Positions 6,763-15,251 of a stretch of DNA of 64,000 bases are shown here, one piece after another (position 1 is the first letter of the stretch; the number at the start of each line of letters is the position of its first letter). Both the position numbers and the translations under genes were made by a program. The stretch spans positions 212,387 to 276,386 of the forward strand of contig NZ_LSTV01000005.1 in assembly GCF_001644225.1 (NCBI RefSeq). Direction: 5' to 3'. Under the pieces are notes generated by a model. The model was not told where the DNA came from. It made no database searches and saw only the letters and a program-made list of their open reading frames with translations. The stretch comes from Microbacterium oleivorans (lineage in GTDB: Bacteria; Actinomycetota; Actinomycetes; Actinomycetales; Microbacteriaceae).

Positions 6763-9269
6763 ACGCGCGGGCCCATCAGTTCGACGAGCGACAGCTCGGT
6801 CATCGACACGGCGGGGGGACCCGCCTCGAAGTGCAGGTCGGCGATCGCGTCGGACAACTGCTCGAGCTGCGCGCGGACGCTCTCGAGCCCCTCGACGAGA
6901 CGCTCGCGGCGCCCGCCGACGACGGCGGTTATCTCGAGCACCTCCACCTCGGCGAGACCCGTCTCGAGCTGGTCGAGCAGGCGCTCGGCGCGCGACGACC
7001 CCGTCGACGCCGGCAGCGCCGCGAGGTGCTCCCGCAGCGTCTGCAGCGAGAAGGCGAGCGAGCGCGGATTGCCGCGGTCGAGCAGCAGCAGCTCGGCGAC
7101 ATCGGCCGCCCGCATCGCCCCGCGGTAGCGGCGGCGGTGCGTCACGACGCTCTCGGCCGACAGCAGCAGCGACTCGAGGACCTCGCGGTCGGTGCGGGGA
7201 CCGCGGCTGGCCGACAGCGCCGACGACAGCAGGGTCGTCAGCTGCAGGCCGCGCTCGAGGTAGCGACCGGCCTCCATCATGTGCCACCCGGGGTCGCGGA
7301 TCATGTTCGCCGTCACGCCGTACAGCGACAGCATCGACGCGAGCATGCGTCCGGCGGACTCCGCGGTGCGGTGCGGATGCGGGGCGCTCCGCAGCGCCCG
7401 TACGGCGCGGTCGATGTTCGAGAAGACCCGCCACGTGTCGCCCGAGAGCTGGTCGCGGACCCCCTCCATCGCGTCGCGCAGCCGCGCGATCGAGTGCGCC
7501 GCCGAGCCGGGGCGGGAGGCGTCGAGCAGCAGCGACCGGAACTCCGCCTCGGGGTCGGTCCAGCGCGTCCCGGCGAGGCGGTCGAGCGCGGCGAGCAGCA
7601 CGCGGACGCTCTCGGCCGCACGCGCGGCCGTGTGCGCGCCGGGCTGATCGAGCGCCGCCTGCGTCGCGATGATGAGGCGCAGCAGATCCTCGGCGCGCTC
7701 GGCGTACCGCCCGGTCCAGAACAGGTCCGACAGTGCGCGCGGCGCGAGGGTCGGGTCGCTCCGCGTCGTCGGGAGGGATGCCACCTCCGCGATCCCCTGG
7801 TCGGGATCGGCCTCGTCCGACTTCAGGACCCACACGTCCTTCGTGCGCGGCGCCGCCTCGGGTGCGGTGCGCACCGTCGCGAGCCCGCCGACGAGCGGCC
7901 GGTAGGTCGAGCCGAAGCGGATCGCGAAACCCCGCAGGGTGACAGGACGAGCGGATGCCGCGCCCCCGGCATCCCACACCGGAACCTGCGACAGGTGCAG
8001 CCGCTCGACGGCCGCGAAGCGGTGCGGCTCGCGGTCGATCCGGCCGCGGACGGCGGGGTCAGTCGCGGCGAGGGGCCGGCGGGGGTCGTCGATGTCGAAC
8101 ACCTCGAGCGCCGGGTCGGCGGCATCCAGCCGGGGCAGCGCCTCGGCGCGCGCGTCGTCGTCGCCGAGCCACCACGCCGGCACCGACGGGAGCCGCAGCT
8201 GCTCGCCGAGCAGCCGCTCGCACACTGCCGGCAGATAGGGGAGGAGCGCCGGGTTCTCGAGCACGCCGGCGCCCAGCCCGTTGACGACGCGCACCCGTCC
8301 GCGGCGCACCGCTTCGGCGAGGCCCGCGACACCGAGCCGCGACCCGGCGCGGAGTTCGAGCGGATCGCACCACTCCGCATCGACGCGTCGCAGGATGACG
8401 TCGACGCGTTCGCGCGGCGTCCGCGACGGCCACTGTGCGGGCTTCATCCAGACGGCGCCGTCCCGCACGACGAGGTCGCTGCCCTGCACGAGCGGGAACC
8501 CGAGCGCGTTCGCGAGGAACGCCTGGTCGAACGCCGTCTCGGACAGCGGGCCGGGGGAGAGGACGACGATCCTCGGCGTGCTGACGCCCTCGGGGGCGGC
8601 GGCGATGAGCGCCGCGCGGAGGGCCGCGAAGTACGGATCCATCCGGTGCAGCGCGCCCTCGTCGAGCAGGTCGGGCAGCACCTGCGAGATCACGCGACGG
8701 TTCTCGGCCGCGTAGCCGAGCCCCGACGGAGCCTGCACACGATCGGCCAGCACATGCCAGTCGCCCGCCGCATCCCGCCCGAGGTCGGTCGCCGACAGCA
8801 GCAGATCCGGCGGCGGGGCGTCATCGCCGGCGCGGGCCATGGCGCGCACGAAACCGGCGTGGCCGAGGACGACCGCGGCCGGCACGATCCGCTCGCGCAG
8901 CACGACCTGCGGCCCGTACAGGTCCGCGAGCAGCCCGTTCAACAGCTCGGCCCGCTGCGCGAGTCCGACGTCCAGGCGCGCCCAGCCGGCGGCATCCATC
9001 ACGAACGGCATCGGGTCGAGCTGCCACGGCTGCAGCTCGGCGCCGGCACGCGCGTACGAGACGCCGTCGTCGGCGAGGAAGCGGGCGATCTCGCCGTCGA
9101 CGCGGTCGAGCTCTTCGCGGGTCAGACCGAGGGCGAGGGTGGCGAGACCCTGCCAGGCGGGGCGCAGCGTGCCGTCGGCGTCGACGACCTCGTCGAACCG
9201 CGGCGCTGCCGAGGCGAACGGCAGCGTCGGCTGCGACACGGCCGCGGCGTAATCACGGAGCACACTCAC
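6759..9269 (-). CDS. Fused circularly permuted ATP-grasp and alpha-E domain protein
   Basis: An 836-residue protein combining two domains that are often separate genes. The N-terminal part (about 1-480) is a circularly permuted ATP-grasp type 2 domain, recognisable from VVLGHAGFVRA, the YAAENRRVISQ region and VVNGLGAGVLENPAL. The C-terminal part (about 510-830) is the alpha-helical alpha-E (DUF403) domain, beginning near LFWTGRYAERAEDLLR. ATP-grasp enzymes usually form amide bonds, so with the adjacent transglutaminase this suggests a small peptide-synthesis or modification unit. The GTG at 9269 was chosen because GGAAGGGG lies eight to nine bases upstream. Confidence 0.85.
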   Translation of the reverse strand: MSVLRDYAAAVSQPTLPFASAAPRFDEVVDADGTLRPAWQGLATLALGLTREELDRVDGEIARFLADDGVSYARAGAELQPWQLDPMPFVMDAAGWARLDVGLAQRAELLNGLLADLYGPQVVLRERIVPAAVVLGHAGFVRAMARAGDDAPPPDLLLSATDLGRDAAGDWHVLADRVQAPSGLGYAAENRRVISQVLPDLLDEGALHRMDPYFAALRAALIAAAPEGVSTPRIVVLSPGPLSETAFDQAFLANALGFPLVQGSDLVVRDGAVWMKPAQWPSRTPRERVDVILRRVDAEWCDPLELRAGSRLGVAGLAEAVRRGRVRVVNGLGAGVLENPALLPYLPAVCERLLGEQLRLPSVPAWWLGDDDARAEALPRLDAADPALEVFDIDDPRRPLAATDPAVRGRIDREPHRFAAVERLHLSQVPVWDAGGAASARPVTLRGFAIRFGSTYRPLVGGLATVRTAPEAAPRTKDVWVLKSDEADPDQGIAEVASLPTTRSDPTLAPRALSDLFWTGRYAERAEDLLRLIIATQAALDQPGAHTAARAAESVRVLLAALDRLAGTRWTDPEAEFRSLLLDASRPGSAAHSIARLRDAMEGVRDQLSGDTWRVFSNIDRAVRALRSAPHPHRTAESAGRMLASMLSLYGVTANMIRDPGWHMMEAGRYLERGLQLTTLLSSALSASRGPRTDREVLESLLLSAESVVTHRRRYRGAMRAADVAELLLLDRGNPRSLAFSLQTLREHLAALPASTGSSRAERLLDQLETGLAEVEVLEITAVVGGRRERLVEGLESVRAQLEQLSDAIADLHFEAGPPAVSMTELSLVELMGPRV

Positions 9270-9357
9270 GCAGGTCCCCTTCCGGGTCCAGCGTAGGGGC
9301 ACGCGGCGCGGTCGATCCGCGCGTTCCCGCCGGTGCCGGGCGAATACAGTGGAAGGC

Positions 9358-9870
9358 ATGACGGGATCGGACGCCTCCTTCACCGTGCGACCCGCGCGGA
9401 CGTCGGACGTCCCCCGCATCCAGGAACTGCTCGAGCCGTGGGTGCAGCGCCGCATCCTGCTGGGCAAAGAGCGGGTCACGCTGTACGAGACCGTGCAGGA
9501 GTTCGTCGTCGCCGAGGCCGGCGACCGGCTCGTCGGATGCGGCGCCCTGCACGTCATGTGGGAGGACCTCGGCGAGATCCGCACGCTGATCGTCGCCGAC
9601 GACTGGTTGCACCGGGGTGTCGGCGGTGCGGTCGTCGACCTGCTCGAACACAACGCCCGCGCGCTGGGACTCAGCCGGCTGTTCTGCCTCACCTTCGAGG
9701 TGCCGTTCTTCTCGCGGCGCGGGTTCGCCGAGATCGGCGAACAGGTGGTCGACCCCGACGTCTACTCGCAGCTGCTGCGCAGCCCCGACGAGGGTGTCGC
9801 CGAGTTCCTCGACCTCGCGCACGTCAAGCCCAACACCCTGGGCAACACCCGCATGCTCAAGCAGTTGTAG
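9358..9870 (+). CDS. argA: Amino-acid N-acetyltransferase, short GNAT-type ArgA
   Basis: A 170-residue GNAT acetyltransferase that closely resembles the short actinobacterial N-acetylglutamate synthase (Mycobacterium tuberculosis Rv2747). Shared segments include RARTSDVP-like RPARTSDVP at the N-terminus, VTLYETVQEF, VGCGALHVMWEDLGEIRT, LTFEVPFFSRRGF and VKPNTLGNTRML at the C-terminus. It would catalyse the first step of arginine biosynthesis, N-acetylation of glutamate. The ATG at 9358 has TACAGT eight bases upstream, suggesting a leaderless or near-leaderless mRNA; a GTG at 9349 is an alternative start. Confidence 0.85.
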   Translation: MTGSDASFTVRPARTSDVPRIQELLEPWVQRRILLGKERVTLYETVQEFVVAEAGDRLVGCGALHVMWEDLGEIRTLIVADDWLHRGVGGAVVDLLEHNARALGLSRLFCLTFEVPFFSRRGFAEIGEQVVDPDVYSQLLRSPDEGVAEFLDLAHVKPNTLGNTRMLKQL

Positions 9871-9915
9871 GCGCGCCGGGCGGGCGGGCCGGGGACCCGT
9901 GCGTACCCTGGATCC

Positions 9916-10635
9916 GTGACCAGCCCGACCCGCCGCCGCAAGCCGACACCCGCCGTGTATCGGCGTCGTCGGCTCGCCGTCGTGCTGCTGGCCCTCCTGA
10001 TCGTGGGCGGCATCGTCGCGGTGGTCGCGTGGCAGCCCTGGCGGGCGTGGGCGGATGCCGCGCCGCAGCCGACGGCCGGGGCCCCGGCATCCGCTTCCCC
10101 GGCCCCCACTTCTCCGGGCGCCGGCCTTTCGCCGACGCCGAGCGGATCCGCCGCGGCCTCGAGAACACCGACGCCGCGCGTCACCTCGTCGGCGGACGGT
10201 GACACCGGGGCGAAGCCCGACGGCGAATCCGCGGCCGCCCCCTGCACGACCGGCGACGTCACGGTCAGCGCCGTCGTCGACAAGAGCTCGTACGGGACGG
10301 GGGAGCTGCCGCAGCTGTCGATCCGCCTCGTCAACGACACCGAGCTGCCGTGTCTGATCAACGTGGGGACGGCGGCGCAGACGTTCGAGATCACGAGCGG
10401 CAGCGACACCTGGTGGCGGTCGACGGACTGCCAGACCGAGCCGAGCGACCAGATCGTCGCCTTGGATGCCGGTCAGACCGTCACGAGCGCGGCGCCGATC
10501 GTCTGGGACCGCACCCGTTCGTCGGTCGACACCTGCGACGGCGACCGGCAGAAGGCGCTGCCCGGGTGGTACAACCTCGAGGTCTCGATCGGCGGCATCG
10601 GCTCGGTCGAACCCGCTTCGTTCACGATCCGCTGA
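9916..10635 (+). CDS. Membrane-anchored protein with extracytoplasmic beta domain
   Basis: A 239-residue protein with a basic N-terminus, one transmembrane anchor (about residues 20-42), a Pro/Ala/Ser/Thr-rich linker (about 45-100) and a C-terminal domain of about 130 residues that contains four cysteines and looks beta-rich. The topology places the C-terminal domain outside the membrane. The GTG start has TACCCT exactly six bases upstream (9904-9909), the leaderless layout. I do not recognise a specific function. Confidence 0.75.
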   Translation: MTSPTRRRKPTPAVYRRRRLAVVLLALLIVGGIVAVVAWQPWRAWADAAPQPTAGAPASASPAPTSPGAGLSPTPSGSAAASRTPTPRVTSSADGDTGAKPDGESAAAPCTTGDVTVSAVVDKSSYGTGELPQLSIRLVNDTELPCLINVGTAAQTFEITSGSDTWWRSTDCQTEPSDQIVALDAGQTVTSAAPIVWDRTRSSVDTCDGDRQKALPGWYNLEVSIGGIGSVEPASFTIR

Positions 10636-10736
10636 CCCGCTCCGCCCCGGCGCACTGGTGAGATTCTGAGAGGATTCTCATGATCTCGCCGGGTAGGACC
10701 CTGTCGCCGCCTCGCGCTCGCCGCGTACCCTGGTGG

Positions 10737-10892
10737 CAGCTCCCGGCGGCTTTCCCCGTTGTCCCCAGCAACGGAGCCACACCAATCCCCCCAGAGGTGC
10801 GGCGATCGGATCCCCCCCCCGCCGCCGGTGAGTGATGGGCCCTCTCGACTTCTCCAGTCCCCAATGGGGAGTTCGAGGGGGCCCTTTGACGT
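10737..10892 (+). ncRNA. Candidate 6C small RNA
   Basis: This intergenic stretch has a -10-like TACCCT at 10726-10731 and then two adjacent potential hairpins with long cytosine runs in their loops. The first pairs GCCACACC (776-783 of the local 10 kb count, 10776-10783) with GGTGCGGC (10796-10803) around a loop containing CCCCCC. The second pairs GCGGCG (10799-10804) with CGCCGC (10820-10825) around a C-rich loop. A strong terminator hairpin follows. Two C6-loop hairpins plus a terminator is the hallmark of the actinobacterial 6C RNA family. The stems partly overlap, so the folding should be confirmed with a covariance model. Confidence 0.55.
10837..10887 (+). terminator. Rho-independent terminator of the 6C-like RNA
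   Basis: GGGCCC (10837-10842) pairs with GGGCCC (10879-10884), continued inward by CTCGA with TCGAG and CTCC with GGAG or CCCC with GGGG around a short loop. A short T run (TTT) follows at 10885. The stem is about 18 pairs with few mismatches. Confidence 0.75.
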
Positions 10893-10929
10893 CTCACCGA
10901 GCCGGCCCGCGCCGCCGTAGGCTGGGGGG

Positions 10930-11331
10930 ATGGCCGGGAAGAAGCGCGAGAAGAAGCCGCTCGAGTTCCGCAACACCCAACTCGCCGATGCGCTCCAGAC
11001 GCAGGACATGGCGGCGCTCGCGTTCGCACTGCGGCACGGGCCGACGGTCGTGCCGCTCCTGCGCCCCGGTGCGCGCGACGATCCCCGCGACGCAGGGGAG
11101 GTCTGGACCTACCGCGACCCCGCCACGGGCGACGTCGCGCTGCTGCTGTTCAGCGACGCGGCGAACAAACCGGCATCCCTCCCGCCGGGGGTCGGGCTGC
11201 AGTCCCCGGCGTGGCTGCGCGCGTTCCTCGGCACCCACGGCGAGCAGATCACGACGGTGTTCTTCGACATCGCCGGCCCGCACCCCATGCAGGCCGCTCC
11301 CGCGGACCTGATCGCCGCGCTCGAGGCCTGA
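10930..11331 (+). CDS. Conserved hypothetical protein, SseB-like
   Basis: A 133-residue soluble protein with a basic start (MAGKKREKK) and a central region (VVPLLRPGARDD..., DVALLLFSD, SPAWLRAFLG) weakly reminiscent of SseB N-terminal domain proteins. No catalytic motif is visible. The ATG at 10930 has TAGGCT exactly six bases upstream (10918-10923), so it is probably leaderless. The last 20 bases including the stop region are tandemly duplicated at 11308-11347. Function unknown. Confidence 0.65.
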   Translation: MAGKKREKKPLEFRNTQLADALQTQDMAALAFALRHGPTVVPLLRPGARDDPRDAGEVWTYRDPATGDVALLLFSDAANKPASLPPGVGLQSPAWLRAFLGTHGEQITTVFFDIAGPHPMQAAPADLIAALEA

Positions 11332-11347
11332 TCGCCGCGCTCGAGGC
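11308..11347. repeat. Perfect 20-base tandem duplication across a stop codon
   Basis: CTGATCGCCGCGCTCGAGGC occurs twice in direct succession (11308-11327 and 11328-11347). The first copy encodes the last residues of the upstream protein, and the stop TGA forms at the junction, leaving the second copy untranslated. It looks like a recent slippage or duplication event. Confidence 0.9.
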
Positions 11348-11357
11348 CTGACCGCCG

Positions 11358-12716
11358 TCAGAAGTCGGGGCGGTCGTCCGATCGTGGGCGGTGGTGGCGC
11401 GCCCGCTGGGCCAGGGCGTCGCGCAGCGTGCCCGCGCCGGCGTCGATGACCGCGCGGTACCCGAGACGGGTGGCCTCGGACCGGCGCTGGTCGTGCTGCG
11501 TGACGCGGCGGATCTCGCCCGACAGGCTGAGCTCGCCGATCGCCGCGAACTTCTCGGGGTTCGGACGCTCGGTGGCGGCGCTCGCGATCGCGAGGGCGAT
11601 GGCGAGATCGGCGGCGGGCTCGGTCAACCGCACCCCGCCCACCGTCGAGACGTAGACGTCCTGGTCCGACAGCTTGATGCCGGCCCGCTTCTCGAGGACG
11701 GCGAGCACCATCGCGACCCGTGCGCCGTCGACGCCGCTCACGATGCGGCGCGGGTTGGGTGCCGACGTGTGGAGCGTGAGCGCCTGCACCTCGACCGGCA
11801 GCGCGCGGCGCCCCTCGAGGGCGACGGTCACGCACGTGCCGGGCTCGCTGGGGCGGTTGCTGAGGAAGAGTGCGCTGGGATCGGGCACCTCGGCGATGCC
11901 GTCGCCCGCCATGTCGAAGCAGCCCACCTCGTCGGTGGCGCCGAAGCGGTTCTTGAGCGCCCGCACGAACCGCAGCGACGTCTGCCGGTCGCCCTCGAAG
12001 TGGCAGACGACGTCGACGAGGTGTTCGAGGATGCGGGGTCCCGCGACCTGACCGTCCTTGGTCACGTGGCCGACGAGCACGACGGGCAGGTCGCGCTCCT
12101 TTGCGACGCGGATGAGGGTGGATGCCACTTCGCGCACCTGGCTCGGCTGCCCGGCGGCGCCGTCGATGAGGCCCGACGACACCGTCTGCACGGAGTCGAC
12201 GATGAGCAGGTCGGGACGGACGTCGTCGACGTGCCCGAGCGTCGTGGCGAGATCGGTCTCGCTGGCGAGGTACAGCTCGTCGTGCAGCGCCCCGGTGCGC
12301 TCGGCGCGCAGACGTACCTGGCTGAGCGACTCCTCGGCGCTGACGTAGAGGACGCGACGGCCGGCGCGGGCACTCTGCGCGGCGACCTCGAGCAGCAGGG
12401 TCGACTTGCCGACACCCGGCTCGCCCGAGAGCAGGATCGCCGCGCCGGGGACGATCCCGCCGCCCAGGACGCGGTCGAACTCCCCGACGCCGCTGGTGCG
12501 GCGGGGGGTCTCCCGCGTGTCGATCTGCGTGATCGGTCGCGCGCTGCGGGTGGGCGTCACGGGGGTGACGGATGCCGTGATCCCGGTCTGCGCGGCGGCC
12601 TCGACGACCGTGCCCCACTGCTGGCATTCGCCGCACCGGCCGACCCACTTCGCGGTGGTCCATCCGCACTCCGTGCACCGGAAGGCGGCGGTCGGGGTGG
12701 GACGTCGTGAAGCCAT
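11358..12716 (-). CDS. radA: DNA repair protein RadA (Sms)
   Basis: A 452-residue RadA. The order of elements is an N-terminal C4 zinc finger (CTECGW...CGECQQWG, residues 14-40), a RecA-like ATPase with Walker A GEPGVGKST near 97-105, the RadA-specific KNRFG motif near 260 and a C-terminal Lon protease-like domain. RadA is a DnaB-like helicase that processes recombination intermediates. Length and motifs are normal. The ATG at 12716 has TAGCCT exactly six bases upstream, suggesting a leaderless transcript. Confidence 0.95.
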   Translation of the reverse strand: MASRRPTPTAAFRCTECGWTTAKWVGRCGECQQWGTVVEAAAQTGITASVTPVTPTRSARPITQIDTRETPRRTSGVGEFDRVLGGGIVPGAAILLSGEPGVGKSTLLLEVAAQSARAGRRVLYVSAEESLSQVRLRAERTGALHDELYLASETDLATTLGHVDDVRPDLLIVDSVQTVSSGLIDGAAGQPSQVREVASTLIRVAKERDLPVVLVGHVTKDGQVAGPRILEHLVDVVCHFEGDRQTSLRFVRALKNRFGATDEVGCFDMAGDGIAEVPDPSALFLSNRPSEPGTCVTVALEGRRALPVEVQALTLHTSAPNPRRIVSGVDGARVAMVLAVLEKRAGIKLSDQDVYVSTVGGVRLTEPAADLAIALAIASAATERPNPEKFAAIGELSLSGEIRRVTQHDQRRSEATRLGYRAVIDAGAGTLRDALAQRARHHRPRSDDRPDF

Positions 12717-12781
12717 GACGACAGGCTAGCCGCGGCATCCGACATCACCGACGACGGCATCCGCTCTGGACTTCCTCGATG

Positions 12782-12803
12782 GATATGCAATATATTGCGT
12801 ATC
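12782..12803. promoter_or_regulatory. 22-base palindrome, candidate repressor operator
   Basis: The core GCAATATATTGC (12787-12798) is a perfect palindrome, and it extends outward to GATA at the left and TATC at the right with one mismatched pair, giving a 22-base symmetric site. Its AT content is far above the surrounding DNA. It lies about 60 bases upstream of the alpha/beta-hydrolase ATG, where a repressor would block transcription. No regulator gene is adjacent, so the binding protein is probably encoded elsewhere. Confidence 0.6.
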
Positions 12804-12864
12804 ACCACGGTTACACCCGTCATCACCCCGGCTCCCCGGAGCCCCGTCAGAGAGAAGAAGAGCC

Positions 12865-13560
12865 ATGACCACTGCAGACCGCATCACCAACGTCGTCCTC
12901 GTCCACGGCGCCTTCGCCGACGGATCGGGCTGGCGCCGCGTCCACGACCTGCTGACGGCTCGCGGATTCCGCGTGTCGATCGTGCAGAACCCCCTCACCT
13001 CGCTCGACGCCGATGTGGCGGCGACCACCCGCGTGCTCGACCAGCAGGACGGGCCGGCGATCCTCGTCGGGCACTCCTGGGGAGGCACCGTCATCACGCA
13101 GGCCGGGACCCACGAAAAGGTCGCCGGCCTCGTGTACGTGTCGGCGCTCATCCCCGACGTCGGCGAGACCTCGGCGCAGCAGTACGAGGGCTTCGCCGCG
13201 ACCCCCGAGTTCGTCATCGACGTCCGCGAGGACGGCTACGGCTTCCTCGCCCGCGACCACTTCCGCGCCGGGTTCGCCGCCGACATCGACGAGGCGGATG
13301 CCGCCTTCCTCGCCGACAGCCAGGTGCCGGTCAACATGTCGGTGTTCGGCGAGGCCGTCACCACCGCCGCGTGGCGCGACACGCCCAGCTGGGCGGTCAT
13401 CGCCACCGAGGACAAGGCGTTCGACCAGGCGATGCTGCAGCACATGGCATCGCGGATCGGCGCGCAGATCACGAACGTCCCCGGCAGCCACGCGCTGTTC
13501 ATCTCGCAGGCCGAGACGGTCGCGCAGGTCATCGCCGACGCCGCGGAGTCGGCGCGCTGA
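12865..13560 (+). CDS. Alpha/beta-fold hydrolase
   Basis: A 231-residue alpha/beta hydrolase. VLVHGAFADGSGW at residues 11-23 forms the oxyanion region, GHSWGG near 70-75 carries the nucleophile Ser, and GSHALF near 212 carries the catalytic His. It resembles the EstC/salicylate-esterase-like subgroup often annotated as hydrolases of small esters. The ATG has a GAAGAAGAG-type ribosome site upstream. The strong palindrome at 12782-12803 suggests it is inducible. The substrate cannot be read from sequence. Confidence 0.8.
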   Translation: MTTADRITNVVLVHGAFADGSGWRRVHDLLTARGFRVSIVQNPLTSLDADVAATTRVLDQQDGPAILVGHSWGGTVITQAGTHEKVAGLVYVSALIPDVGETSAQQYEGFAATPEFVIDVREDGYGFLARDHFRAGFAADIDEADAAFLADSQVPVNMSVFGEAVTTAAWRDTPSWAVIATEDKAFDQAMLQHMASRIGAQITNVPGSHALFISQAETVAQVIADAAESAR

Positions 13561-13591
13561 CGCGCGGCGGGTGTCGAGGAGCAGGATCGAG

Positions 13592-14239
13592 ATGAGCGTC
13601 GTCCCGTTCGCCGTCCCCCTGTGGGCCGAATTGCTGGCCGCGGGGTTGGGCGGCGCGCAGGGCGCGCTCCTCGCCGCCGAGCACCGGCATCAGCGCATCG
13701 ATCTGCTCGGAGTGCTCGTCATCGGGCTGCTCGTCGCCCTCGGCGGCAGCCTCCTGCGCGACGTGGTGCTCAATCAGCCGCCGGTCGTGATCTGGGCGAA
13801 CTGGTACCTGTTGGTCGCTGCCGCCGGCGCCCTGGTGGGAATGGTCGTGCAGCCGCTGCTCTCGCGCGTCGGGTGGCCCCTCATCCTCCTCGACGCGATC
13901 GTCATGGGGATGTTCGGCGCCATCGGCGCCTCCAAGGCGCTGTCGCTGGGCGTCGGACCCGTCGGCGCGGTGGTGGTGGGGGTCATCGGCGCGATCGGCG
14001 GCGGCATCCTGCGCGACGTCGCCCTCAACCTGCCGTTCTCGTTCCTGCAGGTGAGCACGCTCTACGCCGTCGCCGCCGGCGCGGGGGTCACGGTGCTCGT
14101 CGTCCTGAACGCCTTCGCGGTGCCCGTTCTCGTCGCGGGGATCGTCTGCATCGTCGTCACCACCGCCGTGCGCGTGGCCGCGGTGGTCTTCGACTGGACC
14201 TTCCCCGAGCAGATTCCGTTCCGTCGCCGGCAGGCGTGA
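13592..14239 (+). CDS. TRIC-type cation channel family protein (UPF0126)
   Basis: A 215-residue integral membrane protein of the UPF0126/TRIC family. Two homologous halves are visible, each with a GG-containing helix followed by LRDV (GGSLLRDVVLN near 50 and GGGILRDVALN near 135). About seven transmembrane segments are expected, and bacterial homologues form trimeric monovalent cation channels. The ATG at 13592 was chosen over upstream in-frame codons because AGGAG lies ten bases before it and the protein then starts at the first helix. Its 3' end is 5 bases from the convergent ldh gene. Confidence 0.85.
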   Translation: MSVVPFAVPLWAELLAAGLGGAQGALLAAEHRHQRIDLLGVLVIGLLVALGGSLLRDVVLNQPPVVIWANWYLLVAAAGALVGMVVQPLLSRVGWPLILLDAIVMGMFGAIGASKALSLGVGPVGAVVVGVIGAIGGGILRDVALNLPFSFLQVSTLYAVAAGAGVTVLVVLNAFAVPVLVAGIVCIVVTTAVRVAAVVFDWTFPEQIPFRRRQA

Positions 14240-14244
14240 CCCGC

Positions 14245-15198
14245 TCAGCGCAGCGACGTCGCGACGGTCCGCAGCGCCTCCGCGGACCGGTGGAACAGCG
14301 CCAGCTCGTCGGCCGAGAACGAGGTCTCGAGGATGGGCCTGGCGCCCGCGCTGCTGACGACGGACGGCACCGAGAGCGCGACGCCGTCGACTCCCTGGAA
14401 GTCGCTCAGCACCGTCGAGACCGGCATGACCACGTGCTGGTCGCCGAGGATGGCCTCCACGATCCGCGCGCTCGACAGGCCGATCGCGTAGTTGGTCGCC
14501 CCCTTGCCCTGAATGACCTTGTAGGCGGCGTCGCGCACGTCGACCGCGATGGCGTCCAGCTCCTCGGTCGTGAACGTGGGCTGCCCGTCGGGCGGCTGCC
14601 AGTCGAGGATCGGGACGGTGCCGATGGTCGCCCGCGACCAGTGCGGGAACTCCGTGTCGCCGTGCTCGCCGACGATGTAGGCGTGCACGCTCGAGGTCGA
14701 CACCCCCGCGCGCTGCGCGAGCTTCCACCGCAGGCGCGACGTGTCGAGGACGGTGCCCGAAGCGAAGATCCGCTCCGGTGGCAGCCCCGTGACCTCCTGA
14801 CCGATGACGGTGAGCACGTCGCACGGATTGGTGACGATGACGTAGACGGCGTTCGGTGCGACCTCGAGCAGCTGCGGCAGCATCCGTCGCAGGATGCCGG
14901 CGTTGACACCGGCGAGCTCGGTGCGGGTCTGCCCGGGGTTCTGCTTGGCGCCGGCGGTGATCACGACGACGTGCGATCCGGCGGCGACTGAGACGTCGGC
15001 ACCGCCCGAGATGTCGCTCGAGCCGGTGAACTGCGCGCCGTGGGCGAGGTCGAGCACCTCGGCCTCGACCTTCTCGGCGGCGATGTCGTAGAGGGCGACG
15101 TGGCGCGCCGACCCGCGGATGAGGGCCGCGTAGGCGACGCTCGACCCCACGGCCCCCGCGCCGACGACGGTGAGTTTCGAGTTCTCAATGACGCTCAT
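14245..15198 (-). CDS. ldh: L-lactate dehydrogenase
   Basis: A 317-residue NAD-dependent LDH. The Rossmann motif VVGAGAVGSSVAYA is at residues 11-24, NPCDVLT is near 126, and the catalytic His is in GEHGDTEFPHWS near 180. It interconverts pyruvate and L-lactate at the end of fermentative glycolysis. The distinction from malate dehydrogenase rests on the LDH-type NPxDVLT and GEHGD context; Arg/Gln specificity-loop residues (GAKQNPGQTR) fit LDH. Length is normal. Confidence 0.92.
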   Translation of the reverse strand: MSVIENSKLTVVGAGAVGSSVAYAALIRGSARHVALYDIAAEKVEAEVLDLAHGAQFTGSSDISGGADVSVAAGSHVVVITAGAKQNPGQTRTELAGVNAGILRRMLPQLLEVAPNAVYVIVTNPCDVLTVIGQEVTGLPPERIFASGTVLDTSRLRWKLAQRAGVSTSSVHAYIVGEHGDTEFPHWSRATIGTVPILDWQPPDGQPTFTTEELDAIAVDVRDAAYKVIQGKGATNYAIGLSSARIVEAILGDQHVVMPVSTVLSDFQGVDGVALSVPSVVSSAGARPILETSFSADELALFHRSAEALRTVATSLR

Positions 15199-15251
15199 AC
15201 CGCCAGTGTGGCAGTCGGCGGATGCGGGCGGCTCGGATCGGGCCGGAGAAA

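Noticed and set aside
6831..9296. An 821-codon plus-strand frame opposite the ATP-grasp gene
   Set aside because: It is a mirror of the real minus-strand gene, with low-complexity Arg/Asp-rich sequence and no start signal.
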